The translations under genes were made by a program, and so were the position numbers. This document shows, piece after piece, positions 1 to 8,014 of a DNA stretch of 64,000 nt. Each line of letters opens with the position of its first letter. The stretch's first letter is position 1. This DNA is from Tropicimonas isoalkanivorans (GTDB lineage: Bacteria > Pseudomonadota > Alphaproteobacteria > Rhodobacterales > Rhodobacteraceae). The notes beneath the pieces are model-generated. The model saw nothing but the letters and a program-made list of their open reading frames with translations, was not told where the DNA came from and did no database searches. The stretch lies in NCBI RefSeq assembly GCF_900112335.1, contig NZ_FOLG01000004.1:1-64000 (forward strand), given 5' to 3'.

Positions 1-276
1 GTCCGGAACGGGCCAGTCCAGCCCTGCCAGGCGCAGGAGGCTCGCGACCATCCCGGCTGTCTGCCTGAGCGGCAGCTTGAACAGAACCTTGATCGATAGG
101 CAGAACTGGATCGCGGCATTCGAAAAGACCGGCGGGCGCCCTGGGCGTCCCTCATGCGGCGCGTGCCAGACCATCTCCTTGTCCAGCCAGATCAGCAGCG
201 ACCCGCGCTTCCTGAGCGCATCGTTGTAGGTGGACCAGTTCGTTGTGCGGTAGCGGGCGGGCTTGGGCTTGCTCAT
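1..276 (-). CDS. IS5-family transposase, N-terminal part (runs off window)
   Basis: This is the first 92 codons of a DDE transposase, starting at the ATG at 276-274 and continuing beyond base 1. The visible protein begins MSKPKPARYRTTNW and contains the IS5-type N-terminal segments WSTYNDALRKRGSLLIW (about residues 14-30) and GRPGRPPVFSNAAIQ (about 43-57). In many Rhodobacterales IS5 transposases these precede the catalytic domain. The DDE residues are not in the window, so activity cannot be judged. The ATG lies 45-70 bases inside the presumed IS end, the usual spacing. It sits next to a broken TniQ-like gene, so it probably helped disrupt this locus. Confidence 0.75.
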   Translation of the reverse strand, partial: MSKPKPARYRTTNWSTYNDALRKRGSLLIWLDKEMVWHAPHEGRPGRPPVFSNAAIQFCLSIKVLFKLPLRQTAGMVASLLRLAGLDWPVPD

Positions 277-343
277 GTACCTCGTCTAACCGCATGAATT
301 CCCGATGTGAATCCTTCACCGGCTGAGTTCTGCAACAACGCCC
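1..343 (-). mobile_element. IS5-family insertion sequence, one end only
   Basis: The window opens inside an insertion sequence whose transposase runs off the left edge on the minus strand. The element probably ends near 321-343, where the minus strand begins GGGCGTTGTTGCAG followed by AACTCAGCC, which looks like the terminal inverted repeat of an IS5-family element. The other end, and any target duplication, lie outside the window, so the exact boundary is inferred. Confidence 0.6.
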
Positions 344-346
344 ATC

Positions 347-372
347 GTCTGTCTCCTTTGTAAGGAACAGAC
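347..372. repeat. 26-base inverted repeat just outside the IS end
   Basis: GTCTGT (347-352) and TCCTT (354-358) are mirrored by AAGGA (362-366) and ACAGAC (367-372). Together they form an 11-bp stem with one unpaired C (353) and a TGT loop. It lies immediately outside the presumed IS5 terminus and before the broken TniQ-like frame. It could be a terminator, a transposon-end or recombination site, or part of the insertion scar. No T-run follows on either strand, so a plain intrinsic terminator is not favoured. Confidence 0.5.
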
Positions 373-375
373 TAA

Positions 376-861
376 CTCGAAATTGCAGACTTTTCAGGGG
401 AGCAGGTCAAAATCATTGACCTTTGGGTGCGGGGCAAACTTGAAGGCAAACTCTGTCGGGGCGATGGAGTTGGGCTACAGGCGATTGAAGTTGATTGGGG
501 ACTACTGTCCCATAAGGCGCTGGCCAAACTCATCGGTGATCTCACTGCGGAAGAAGCGGCCAGATATCTCATCGTCAACGTCGCCGGGGTCAGGCGCCTA
601 AGAGATGCGGGATACCTAGAAGAAATTTCGCGCAGGAACCCTGATACCAATCACTGCAAGCGATACATTACTAAACAAAGCATCTCTGCGTTCGAGCAGC
701 AATATGTCACCCTCGGGCAGCTGGCGAAAAAGCAAGGCATTAGACCTATCCACCTTGCCCGAAAGCTCGACCGTGACGGCGTTGCGCCCATAACTTGCAA
801 TGCTGGACCAGTAAGGGTTTATCCAATCGATGTCCTGGAAGGGGGATGCAATCATGGCTGA
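376..861 (+). pseudogene. 5'-truncated TniQ-like DNA-binding protein
   Basis: An open frame runs from just after an in-frame TAA (373-375) to the TGA at 859-861, but it has no good start; the only early candidate is a GTG at 427. The translation has two consecutive helix-turn-helix-like segments, around LTAEEAARYLIVNVAGVRRL and FEQQYVTLGQLAKKQGI. It resembles the C-terminal tail of TniQ-type target-selection proteins, or of related MerR-like HTH proteins. The N-terminal domain is absent and the IS5 end lies just upstream, so I read it as a remnant cut by insertion. It overlaps the next gene by 8 bases (ATGGCTGA), which suggests the two were once co-translated. The TniQ assignment is from pattern recognition only. 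Base composition is more AT-rich than most of the window. Confidence 0.45.
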
Positions 862-1150
862 AAATCACACCATTGAGCTGTCTGACACTGAATTCTCCGC
901 GCTCTGCGACCTCGGGAAAAAGAATGGTGTTACGCCAGAGGAGCAGGCCGCACTGCTTATCGAAGAGTATTTCGACACCTCGAGCCGAGACCGAGAAATG
1001 GAAGTGTCCGTCGAATTCTTACGTGAAAACGCGGATGCGGTATTGGAATTGGTCGCTCAGGGTCCTGTCTACGTCAGAGCTGGGAACGGCCGTGCCTTTG
1101 TGATCATCCTGAAAGACACCTATGATCGCCTGTCCTGCCTGATTGAGTAA
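854..1150 (+). CDS. Small protein with Phd/YefM-like antitoxin C-terminus
   Basis: A 98-residue protein starting at the ATG at 854, inside the last codons of the TniQ-like remnant (8-base overlap). The first half (MAENHTIELSDTEFSAL...) is helical and unrecognised. The second half, from about residue 55, reads VSVEFLRENADAVLELV, then GPVYVRAGNGRAFVIILKDTYDRL. It follows the Phd/YefM antitoxin pattern of a helix, 'G-x-V-x-V-x-x-x-G-x-x-x-A-V', and a closing helix. No toxin gene (Doc, RelE or PIN-type) follows, so if it is an antitoxin it is an orphan. It might instead be an accessory protein of the transposon-like unit. Moderately low GC fits an accessory origin. Confidence 0.5.
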   Translation: MAENHTIELSDTEFSALCDLGKKNGVTPEEQAALLIEEYFDTSSRDREMEVSVEFLRENADAVLELVAQGPVYVRAGNGRAFVIILKDTYDRLSCLIE

Positions 1151-1436
1151 GTTTCCGCAAGATTTCCAGTACTCTAGCCTGTCAGATGCGGCACCGAGTG
1201 GGCAAGCATATGGGCACCGGTATCTCTAGCGCGCCGCTTGTGACGGAGCGGTTGAGAATAGCAAAGACGGGAAACGCGAAGACCTCACCTATCTAGGGGG
1301 CTCCCGCCCTTGCGGAAAACTGCCCGAAGAGACTAAATTCGATGGTTCAAGCGTCCAGCAAGTAAGGCTTCGTGAGCTTTGGCACGTCCGGCACTTCATG
1401 ATAAGATAGGCAGGCGCTGGCGCAGGAGGTGTAGTA

Positions 1437-1625
1437 GTGACGACCCCAGAAAAGCAGGGCAAAGGCCTTCGAGATCAGATAGGGCGCGAACCTGAGACAC
1501 TTTCCGAACGTGTCGAGGTGCTGCAAAATAAAGTGAAAGCGCTTGGCCTCACCGCAACGTTGTCTGTGTCTGACGTGAAGGCCTTCATGGATGACCTATG
1601 GGGCGAGAACGACCATAGCAATTAA
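1437..1625 (+). CDS. Small hypothetical protein (62 aa)
   Basis: A GTG start at 1437 stands behind a strong ribosome binding site (AGGAGGT at about 1424-1430, spacing 6), which is the main reason to believe it. The protein is charged and helical (MTTPEKQGKGLRDQIGREPE...), with a heptad-like stretch SERVEVLQNKVKALGL that could form a short coiled coil. No family is recognised. It is isolated: about 290 bases without a gene precede it and about 235 follow. It could be a small accessory or regulatory protein of the transposon-derived region. Confidence 0.45.
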   Translation: MTTPEKQGKGLRDQIGREPETLSERVEVLQNKVKALGLTATLSVSDVKAFMDDLWGENDHSN

Positions 1626-1860
1626 GGCTGCGTATTCTCATGTGATCGCCACTGCATATGAGGACGATTGACCGCCAGATCTTAATAAGACTGCCCGCAC
1701 ATATTGCGAGTTCCGCGCAAGCGGTCGTTCGTGGATGCTGCGGCTAACGGCAGGTTCGAGCCCAAAGTGCACGATGCTGCGCGGTGCATGAATGTCCACT
1801 TACGTGATTTGCTTTTGATCACTTGCCTTATGATATCGTTGCGACTCTCTTGCTCAAAAC

Positions 1861-2301
1861 CTATGAAGCTACGTTGCAGTTCGCCATTTCTTGTCGCCAG
1901 CCTGCTGTTAGCTGGGCGACCGTCACTGCACCAAGTGATCGCTCAAATTGAATCCGCGCTGCGTTCAACGCTTCGGTCGTGGCGGCGTTCGCTTCGCGGG
2001 CAAGCAGACAGGTTGGCTCATCCTCATCATTGCCAAGCGCAAACAAGGTCGGTGATCCTAGGGCCTTGTAAATGGAAAGCAGGGTGACTTCGTTCAACGG
2101 CTTCATCAAAATCCAGCCGCCGCCATGCCCCTTCGTGGACGTGACAATTCCCGCGTCGCGCAGCCCTGCCATCGTGCGGCGCACCACGGCGGAATTGGTC
2201 TGCAACATCTGCGCGATCAATTCTGATGTTGCTGGCTCGTCCATGCCGTCAAGATGGAGAAGGGCATGAAGAACGCGGGAAAGTCTTTTATCCTGACGCA
2301 T
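1861..2301 (-). CDS. Rrf2-family transcriptional regulator
   Basis: A 146-residue winged-helix regulator. The start is the ATG at 2301-2299 (MRQDKRLSRVLHALLHL), with a GGAG just upstream; a longer in-frame extension to 2340 would run through the operator. Residues about 20-50 form the HTH (ATSELIAQMLQTNSAVVRRT), followed by the Rrf2 wing (GIVTSTKGHGGGWILMKP). The three cysteines that hold the Fe-S cluster in IscR and NsrR are absent. A single Cys in EPTCLLA occupies the region used for thiol sensing in some YwnA-like members (inference). It is divergent from the MFS/methyltransferase pair and probably represses both that pair and itself through the palindromes in the 80-base gap. Confidence 0.85.
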   Translation of the reverse strand: MRQDKRLSRVLHALLHLDGMDEPATSELIAQMLQTNSAVVRRTMAGLRDAGIVTSTKGHGGGWILMKPLNEVTLLSIYKALGSPTLFALGNDEDEPTCLLAREANAATTEALNAARIQFERSLGAVTVAQLTAGWRQEMANCNVAS

Positions 2302-2320
2302 TTTGGGTCTCCATCGCTCA

Positions 2321-2384
2321 TATGTAACATTTGAAAACACAAGAGATTGACTCTTGGTGTATTATGGTACATTTGATGTTACAT
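2321..2384. promoter_or_regulatory. Probable Rrf2 operators in divergent promoter
   Basis: The gap between the Rrf2 gene and the MFS gene has a TGTAACAT (2323-2330) and its inverse ATGTTACA (2376-2383). The second is part of an imperfect palindrome, GTACATTTGATGTTAC, that runs into the ATG of the MFS gene at 2383. Both repeats share the core ACATTTGA. Two similar AT-rich dyads in a short divergent gap are what an Rrf2-type autorepressor normally uses. Which one controls which gene is inferred. Confidence 0.55.
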
Positions 2385-3852
2385 GAATATTTTCAAAAGT
2401 ACCATGGCCGATGTGTCTCAGCACGAGCCGCGCTCCGACAGGTGGATGGCCTTGGCCGTTCTGTTCCTTGCCAGCTTCATGAACCTGATTGACGTCAGCA
2501 TCGTGAATGTCGCCCTACCGCGCATACAAGCGGACACGGGTGCGACAGCGACCCAGCTTGAATGGGTGGCGGCAGTCTACGTTCTTGCCCTTGCCGTGGG
2601 CCTGCTGCCCTTTGGTCGCTTCGGTGATGTGTTCGGACGCCGTCGCATGTTCCTGTGGGGCCTGCTTGGGTTCACTGCCGCATCCGTTCTTTGCGGGGTC
2701 GCACCTGATATACTGACCTTGATTGCGGCCCGCACGGCGCAGGGGAGTTTCGCCGCAATGATGGTGCCGCAGGTTCTTGCGATTGTGCATGTGATCTTTC
2801 CACCGGATGAAAAGGCCCGGGTCTTTGGTCTGTTTGGTACAGTCTCCAGCCTTGGCGTCGTCGCAGGGCCGATCATTGGCGGCGCGTTGATTACCACTGA
2901 TTTAGCGGGGCTGGGCTGGCGGCTGGCCTTCCTGATCAATGTTCCGCTTGGTGCGGTCGCCTTGATCGGCGCACTGCGCTTTGTCCCTGATCTGGAGACT
3001 GACACCACGTTGCGCCCTGACTGGATCGGGACGGGATTGTTTGCCGGGGCAATCGTTCTTTTGGTTCTGCCGCTGATCGAGGGTCGAGTCCTTGGCTGGC
3101 CGTGGTGGACGTTTGCGGCACTCTTGGCCTGTGGGCCAATGATGGCCGGCTTTGTGCTTTGGGAACGCCGCCTGAGCAAACGCAGCTTGTCCGCGCTGAT
3201 GCCCGAGGGACTTTTACAAAACCGGCCCTACCTGATCCGCCTTGGGCTGGTGATCTTGTTCTTCTCCGGCATCCCCGGTCTGTTCCTTGTCCTCGCCATC
3301 TTCCTGCAATCCGGGTTTGGCCTGTCAGCCCTGCAAAGCGGCCTTGTGACCACGCCCTTCCCTGTCGGCGTCATGCTGGCGTCCACACTCACATCACGCT
3401 TTGGAAACGCGTATCTGACACTCAGAATTGCGTGCGGTGCTGCACTTCTGACGATCGGCATGATTGGACTTCGGGTCGTGATCAACGGCGTTGGGACTGA
3501 CCTGAACCCGTATCTGTTCACGGTGCCGTTGATCATCTGCGGCTTTGGCATGGGAACGGCGGTCATGTCGCTGTTTCAGGTCACAATGTCGAGCGTTGAA
3601 GCGCAAGATGCAGGGGCCGGTTCTGGTGCCATGCAAGCGTTCCAACAAGTCGGCGCAGCCCTCGGGATCGCAATCGCAGGTCAGATATTCTTCTCCCGTC
3701 TCGGCGAGGACGACATGGAAGTGGGAGCAGAGGCCGCGTCCCGTTTTGTCCATGCCGCATCACAAGCCACGCTCTATTCGATGGCCGTCTTTGCGGCCTT
3801 GGCCCTCGGCCTTGGAGTGTCAGCCTATCGCCACAGAAAGCCCCCACAATGA
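2383..3852 (+). CDS. DHA2-type MFS drug efflux transporter (14 TM)
   Basis: A 489-residue inner-membrane major facilitator of the EmrB/QacA (DHA2, 14-helix) class, which exports small toxic molecules using the proton gradient. Visible motifs are LIDVSIVNVALPRI (about 35-48, motif D1), GRFGDVFGRRR (78-88, motif A) and SSLGVVAGPIIGG (155-167, motif C, typical of antiporters). About 14 hydrophobic segments can be counted. The ATG at 2383 lies inside a putative Rrf2 operator and has no clear ribosome binding site. The ATG at 2404 (MADVSQHEP) is an alternative start. The stop overlaps the next ATG (ATGA), so the transporter and methyltransferase are translationally coupled. The substrate cannot be read from sequence. 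Confidence 0.9.
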   Translation: MNIFKSTMADVSQHEPRSDRWMALAVLFLASFMNLIDVSIVNVALPRIQADTGATATQLEWVAAVYVLALAVGLLPFGRFGDVFGRRRMFLWGLLGFTAASVLCGVAPDILTLIAARTAQGSFAAMMVPQVLAIVHVIFPPDEKARVFGLFGTVSSLGVVAGPIIGGALITTDLAGLGWRLAFLINVPLGAVALIGALRFVPDLETDTTLRPDWIGTGLFAGAIVLLVLPLIEGRVLGWPWWTFAALLACGPMMAGFVLWERRLSKRSLSALMPEGLLQNRPYLIRLGLVILFFSGIPGLFLVLAIFLQSGFGLSALQSGLVTTPFPVGVMLASTLTSRFGNAYLTLRIACGAALLTIGMIGLRVVINGVGTDLNPYLFTVPLIICGFGMGTAVMSLFQVTMSSVEAQDAGAGSGAMQAFQQVGAALGIAIAGQIFFSRLGEDDMEVGAEAASRFVHAASQATLYSMAVFAALALGLGVSAYRHRKPPQ

Positions 3853-4478
3853 CCGATAACTCATCAAACTCCTCGCAAGATTTTTGGGAACCACATTACG
3901 CCAAAATGACTCGTCCGTCTGGCGGCCGTGTCTCCGCCGTTTTGAAGCAGTTTGTCGAGGCGCGACCAATCGGAATCGCGCTTGAACTGGGGTGCGCCCG
4001 TGGCGACGACGCAATCTGGCTGGCAAAGCAAGGATGGACGGTCACAGGGGTTGATGTTGCCGAGGCCGCGTTGAGTGCGGCCCGTGCATCCGCGCAGGAA
4101 GCGAACGTCTCAGATCGAACGACATTTGAACGGCATGACCTGGGTATGACCTTTCCAACTGGAAAATTCGACTTGGTGACAGCGATGTTTTTCCATTCAC
4201 CGGTCGATTTTGGGCGGGTTCAAGCTCTGCGCCGTGCCGCGCAATCCGTCGCTCAGGGCGGGCTTCTTTTGATCGTTGCACATGGTTCACGCGCCCCTTG
4301 GTCATGGGCTGATCCAGATACGGTCTATCCAACTGCACAAGACGAGCTGGTGGACCTGGCTCTGAACACAGACGATTGGCGGAACGTCTTTGTCGGACCC
4401 ATCGAGCGAGCTGCGATAGGCCCGAAGGGGCAGAGCGCTGTGGTGATTGACACAGTCATTGCCATTGAGCGGAGTTAA
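3849..4478 (+). CDS. Class I SAM-dependent methyltransferase
   Basis: A 209-residue cytoplasmic methyltransferase of the TehB/Methyltransf_25 type. Motif I is clear (ALELGCARGDD, residues 44-54), followed by the acidic end of strand 2 (GVDVAEAAL, about 67-75) and a motif-IV-like LVTAMFFHSPVDF. It overlaps the MFS stop by 4 bases and is the second gene of the Rrf2-controlled pair. The pairing of a methylase with an efflux pump suggests joint detoxification of one compound, for example methylating a toxic metalloid, thiol or electrophile and exporting it (inference). No family-specific cysteines for arsenite or thiopurine methylation are evident. Confidence 0.85.
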   Translation: MTDNSSNSSQDFWEPHYAKMTRPSGGRVSAVLKQFVEARPIGIALELGCARGDDAIWLAKQGWTVTGVDVAEAALSAARASAQEANVSDRTTFERHDLGMTFPTGKFDLVTAMFFHSPVDFGRVQALRRAAQSVAQGGLLLIVAHGSRAPWSWADPDTVYPTAQDELVDLALNTDDWRNVFVGPIERAAIGPKGQSAVVIDTVIAIERS

Positions 4479-5384
4479 TCACGGTTCTTGAACGCTTTCC
4501 GGAGGCGAGCGTTTTCCAAAGCGGTCATTGGCTCAGCAATAGTGAATGCTCGCTTTGTCCGCTTACCGGCCCTTGCCCCACGCCGCGCCCAAGGTCCGGT
4601 TTGGGTCAGAAATGCTTGACGTTTGGGCCAATATTGCGTGACGCTGCCCCTTGGCAAGATGCAGAAAACCAGCCCCATTGAGTCAAAGATGCTCGACGTT
4701 CCACATTCCAAGAAATGGTTTATATCCAACTGGTTACGGCATTTTCCTGTTTGATGGGCAAATGGCTTTCACACCTTGTCGGTGCCGGAGTGACCGTCAG
4801 CCCCTCCGACCGCCAGATCCACTCCACGCGCTTCACTTCGGCCGTCCACACGGCCTCCTTAAGCAGAGAAGCGATACGGCGGTAGCCATGGCACCCGTAC
4901 CGGGATGCGGGCGCGTCGCGCGCGACGAGCAACTGGCACGAAGCCTTCTTCAGGACGGGCCACTTTTCAGCGGGCAGACGGCTCGCCCATATCCACGCCT
5001 CATCTGAGTAGTCACGGAACGCGAAGCTGGGTAAGCGCGGGACGGGCTTCAGGTCGGCGAGCGTCTCAGAGACATCAGTCGCGCGGGCTTTGTCGTTCCC
5101 GTCCTGCGCCGAGTCCGTTTCGAAGGCTCCGGCAGGCGCCAGACCGACCCTCAATTCAAGGTGTTGACTGTGTGTGAGAACAAGCCGTGGTTGCGCAGCG
5201 GACTCAAAGCCACGGATCTGGCTCGGGCGCATCGAACAAGCGTGGCGGCATATTCCTTGCCAGCGGCGGGATCTCAGTCGATCGAAATGCCGTTCGTAGC
5301 GGGGACCATGGGCCTCTTCCAACAGAGCTACTCGGGTCTGAGCGGTCACGCGACGGGTGCTGCGAAGCCTCACCCGTTCCGGCC
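4479..5384. other. Gene-poor decayed region
   Basis: About 900 bases between the methyltransferase and the DHFR-like gene hold no convincing intact gene. Open frames here lack ribosome binding sites and family resemblance, except for the IS3-type scrap at 4774-4905. The flanks differ (AT-richer on the left, GC-rich on the right), so this may be an insertion or deletion scar separating the acquired left end from the older chromosome. Confidence 0.5.
4774..4905 (-). pseudogene. IS3-family OrfB transposase remnant
   Basis: On the minus strand the translation reads SRYGCHGYRRIASLLKEAVW, then AEVKRVEWIWRSEGLTVTPA. It matches the N-terminal helix-rich segment of IS3-family OrfB transposases (consensus pattern RYGYRRI..LL..EGW.VN.KRV.RIWRREGLKVP). 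Only about 45 residues of this segment are seen; the DDE integrase core is not present downstream. It is therefore a dead fragment. Confidence 0.5.
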
Positions 5385-6041
5385 TCAGCCGCCCGTGCGG
5401 GCCAGCATGACGTGCATCACCCCGCTCAGTGACGCGACCATCTCGATATCATAGCGATCCTCGAGCGACTCCATCCCATCCCAAAGGCGGACGCCCCGGC
5501 CGAGAAGGACCGGGACCACCACGATGTGCATGTGATCGACCAACCCGGCGGCGACGAAGTCCCGGACCATGCTCGGCCCCCCGCCAATCCGCACATCCAT
5601 GCCGCCTGCCGCGTCGCGGGCCGCCGCGAGGGCCTCGGCAGGCGCTGCGTCCAGGAAGTGGAACGTGGTGCCGCCCTCCATCTCAAGGGGCGGGCGCGGG
5701 TGGTGGGTGAGAACGAAGACCGGCGTGTGGAACGGCGGGTTCGCACCCCACCAGCCGGTCCAGTCCGGATCCTCGTGCCAGCCGGGCGGGCCGAACTTGC
5801 CGGCCCCCATGATCTCGGCACCGATGCCGTGCGAGAACTGCCGCACAAGGGCGTCATCGATCCCCCGTGTGCCGCCCTCCTGGCCGAACATCTGGCGGCC
5901 CCATCGGGTCGCGAACATCCACTCGTGCAGCTTGTGCCCGGCGTGGCCGAACGGCGCCTCGCGGCTGAGGCCGACGCCCGTGCCGAAGCCGTCCAGCGAA
6001 ACGGCAAAATGCTGGACGCGGGTGCGGGATGTCCCGGCCAT
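5385..6041 (-). CDS. Dihydrofolate-reductase-like (RibD C-terminal fold) protein
   Basis: A 218-residue protein of the YyaP/RibD_C reductase family, related in fold to dihydrofolate reductase but usually not essential for folate. It begins like its family (QHFAVSLDGFGTG, with the conserved S-LDG near the N-terminus) and has IMGAGKFGP, HHPRPPLEMEGGTTF, IGGGPSMVRDFVAAGLVDH and the VPVLLGRGVRLW signature that binds NADPH in relatives. It is the last gene of the nine-gene DGPF-type cluster, 2 bases after the DUF1428 stop. Its physiological substrate is not known in this setting. Confidence 0.85.
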   Translation of the reverse strand: MAGTSRTRVQHFAVSLDGFGTGVGLSREAPFGHAGHKLHEWMFATRWGRQMFGQEGGTRGIDDALVRQFSHGIGAEIMGAGKFGPPGWHEDPDWTGWWGANPPFHTPVFVLTHHPRPPLEMEGGTTFHFLDAAPAEALAAARDAAGGMDVRIGGGPSMVRDFVAAGLVDHMHIVVVPVLLGRGVRLWDGMESLEDRYDIEMVASLSGVMHVMLARTGG

Positions 6042-6043
6042 GG

Positions 6044-6448
6044 CTACGCGTCCTCGCCATGCGCATCCGGCGCGACGTCCACCACCGGGACGAAGCCGCC
6101 GTAGATCAGGCGTTTGCCATCGAACGGCATCGGGTTCTTCGCCGGGTCCATGCGCGGGTCGGCCGACTCGGGGGTGTTCATCCAGTCGGTCATCGTCGCG
6201 TAGGCCGCGTCACGCGTCGCCTTGTCCGGCCACTCGACCCAAGAGAAGGCGACCGTCTCGCCGTCCTCCGCCTGCACGGCCCGGCGGAAGTCGGTCAGGG
6301 TCCCCTCCGGCACGGAGTCTCCCCAGCATTCGACCACCCGGAGCGCCCCGAGGTCGAGGAACACCCCGTCAGCCCGCCGGGCGTGGTCGATGAACGCCTC
6401 CCTGTTTGCCGTCGGAACGGCGATCACGAAACCGTCTACGTAGGTCAT
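6044..6448 (-). CDS. DUF1428 family protein
   Basis: A 134-residue protein starting at the ATG at 6448-6446 (MTYVDGFVIAVPTANREAF). It matches the DUF1428 family (YbaA-like, ferredoxin-like alpha/beta barrel), with the typical VECWGDSVPEGTLTDF, FSWVEWPDKATRD and MPFDGKRLIYGGF segments. The function is unknown. These small dimeric barrels recur in ECF42-linked clusters beside YCII and PhnB-type proteins, as here. It sits 13 bases after the upstream VOC gene and 2 bases before the DHFR-like gene, so it is almost certainly cotranscribed with them. Confidence 0.85.
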   Translation of the reverse strand: MTYVDGFVIAVPTANREAFIDHARRADGVFLDLGALRVVECWGDSVPEGTLTDFRRAVQAEDGETVAFSWVEWPDKATRDAAYATMTDWMNTPESADPRMDPAKNPMPFDGKRLIYGGFVPVVDVAPDAHGEDA

Positions 6449-6461
6449 GCGGGGTCCTCCC

Positions 6462-6944
6462 TCAGCTTTCCGCCGCCGCGCGGTCCAGCGCGGCAATGTC
6501 GATCTTCTGCATGGTCATCATCGCCTCCATCGCGCGCTTCGCCTTGGCGCGGTCAGGGTCCGTCGTGAGCTCCATCAGCCGCCGCGGCGTAATCTGCCAG
6601 GAATGCCCCCACCGATCCTTGCACCAGCCGCAGGCGCTCTCGGTGCCGCCGCCACCGACGATGGCGTCCCAGTAGCGGTCGGTCTCCTCCTGGCTCTCGG
6701 TCATCACCATGAAGCTCACGGATTCGTTCGGTGTGAACGTCGGTCCGCCGTTCAGGCCCAGGAAGGGCCGCCCGAGCACGGTGAATTCCACGGTCAGCTC
6801 GGCGCCCTCCCGGCCGCCGGGGAAGTCGGTCGGGGCGGGGTTCGTGCGGCCGACGTGGCTGTCGGGGAAGGTGGCGGCATAGAACTCTGCCGCCTTGCCG
6901 GCTTCGCCGTGGTCATACCACAGGCAGGTTACGAGTTCGGTCAT
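6462..6944 (-). CDS. VOC/PhnB-like (3-demethylubiquinone-methyltransferase-like) protein
   Basis: A 160-residue vicinal-oxygen-chelate protein. The start at the ATG 6944-6942 ([11 protein letters not shown]) is fixed by an AAGGAGG a few bases upstream. It carries the PhnB pattern: EAAKFY-like [39 protein letters not shown] and [20 protein letters not shown]. Despite the old family name it is not a methyltransferase. Members are metal-binding or binding-only proteins of unclear role. It is one of two VOC proteins in the DGPF cluster. Confidence 0.85.
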   Translation of the reverse strand: MTELVTCLWYDHGEAGKAAEFYAATFPDSHVGRTNPAPTDFPGGREGAELTVEFTVLGRPFLGLNGGPTFTPNESVSFMVMTESQEETDRYWDAIVGGGGTESACGWCKDRWGHSWQITPRRLMELTTDPDRAKAKRAMEAMMTMQKIDIAALDRAAAES

Positions 6945-7011
6945 GGTCGTCCTCCTTGTCCTTGCTTGGAACATCGCCCGCCCGCATGCCGGGCCGGTCC
7001 GGCGCGTCGGT

Positions 7012-7620
7012 TCAGTCCACTGGCCGGTCGTAGGAGCCCGTCCGAAGCGGCCCCGCCGGCTGATACCGGCTGATGATCACCCCCGAGCCCGCGCGCTCGA
7101 TCCCGACGAGCCTCAGTTCGCGCGCCCCGAAACCCTCCCGGAAAAAGCGCTTGCCCGCGCCGAGCAGAACCGGCGCCACCAGCAGCACGATCTCGTCGGC
7201 GAGGTCCTGCTCCACCAACACCGGCGTCAGCGTCGAGCTTCCCCAGGTGACCAGGTCCGGCCCCTCCGTCGCCTTCACGCGGCGGATGCCCGCGACGATA
7301 TCCGCGCCGAGCGCTTCCGCGGGCCCCCAGTCGAGGCTCCGCGCCCCGTGCGTCGCGACGAACTTTGTCGCGCCGTTCAAACTGTCGGCCAACGGCCCGC
7401 GCCGCTTCGGCCAGTAGCTGCCAAAGATGTCGTAGGTCCGCCGCCCGATGAGCAGGTCGAAGCTCTGCCCGTAGACTGCCTCAATGGCCTCTCCCACCGC
7501 GGGGTCGCTAAACGGCATCGCCCATCCGCCGTGGGCGTAGTCGCCGTCCTCGTCCGGCGCACCCGGCGCCTGGATCACCCCGTCGAGCGACATGTGTTCG
7601 ATGATCCGGATCTTCCGCAT
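7012..7620 (-). CDS. Dihydrofolate-reductase family protein (RibD_C)
   Basis: A 202-residue NADPH-binding reductase-fold protein ([20 protein letters not shown]). It shows the SLDGVIQ start motif, [12 protein letters not shown] (the DHFR-like G-R-x-T-Y loop), [28 protein letters not shown] and [15 protein letters not shown]. It is a second, distinct DHFR-like member in the same cluster (the other ends at 5385). Such pairs are common in ECF42/DGPF neighbourhoods. The activity is unassigned. It is followed 67 bases later by the VOC gene and preceded by a YCII gene. Confidence 0.85.
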   Translation of the reverse strand: MRKIRIIEHMSLDGVIQAPGAPDEDGDYAHGGWAMPFSDPAVGEAIEAVYGQSFDLLIGRRTYDIFGSYWPKRRGPLADSLNGATKFVATHGARSLDWGPAEALGADIVAGIRRVKATEGPDLVTWGSSTLTPVLVEQDLADEIVLLVAPVLLGAGKRFFREGFGARELRLVGIERAGSGVIISRYQPAGPLRTGSYDRPVD

Positions 7621-7656
7621 CCACTTGCCCTCCCTTCACTCACCTCCCCGGGCGGC

Positions 7657-7989
7657 CTATGGCGCCTCGAGAAGCGGCCAGACCTCGACCACCCCGTGGG
7701 CCACCGCGCAGGGCGTTTTCGCGACCAGAGCGACAGCCTCCGCAAGGCTCTCCGCCTCGATGAGGGCGAACCCCGCCACCGGCAACGCCGAGGCCATGAA
7801 AGGCCCATCCTCTGTCGCCACGCCCGCCGCCCCGGGGTTGCGGACCTGCACCGGCCCCCCGGCCACGCCCATCACTGCGCCCGCCTGGCGAAGCGCCGCG
7901 TCGGCCGCGTGGGCGGCGTCCCGCAGCGCAGGCGCCGTCCGGTCGTAGCCGGCGCGATCCCCGTATCCGATCGTCACGAATGTCGGCAT
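7657..7989 (-). CDS. YCII-related (DGPF) protein
   Basis: A 110-residue small alpha/beta protein of the YCII superfamily. It has the family's DGPF tetrapeptide (ATEDGPFMASALPVAGFALIE) followed by the strand-helix pair FALIEAESLAEAVAL and a closing VVEVWPL strand. Such DGPF proteins are the signature partners of ECF42 sigma factors. A catalytic role has been suggested for the family but is not established. It lies 26 bases downstream of the SRPBCC gene. Confidence 0.8.
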   Translation of the reverse strand: MPTFVTIGYGDRAGYDRTAPALRDAAHAADAALRQAGAVMGVAGGPVQVRNPGAAGVATEDGPFMASALPVAGFALIEAESLAEAVALVAKTPCAVAHGVVEVWPLLEAP

Positions 7990-8014
7990 CTGTCCTCCCC
8001 CGCGTCCCGGCCCC

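Noticed and set aside
1704-2087. A 127-codon plus-strand frame
   Set aside because: Its second half is the antisense of the Rrf2 gene and its start has no ribosome site.
4475-4729. An 84-codon minus-strand frame (MDINHFLECG...)
   Set aside because: No family resemblance, no ribosome site, and it lies in a decayed stretch. It may be a scrap of a mobile element, but that cannot be supported.
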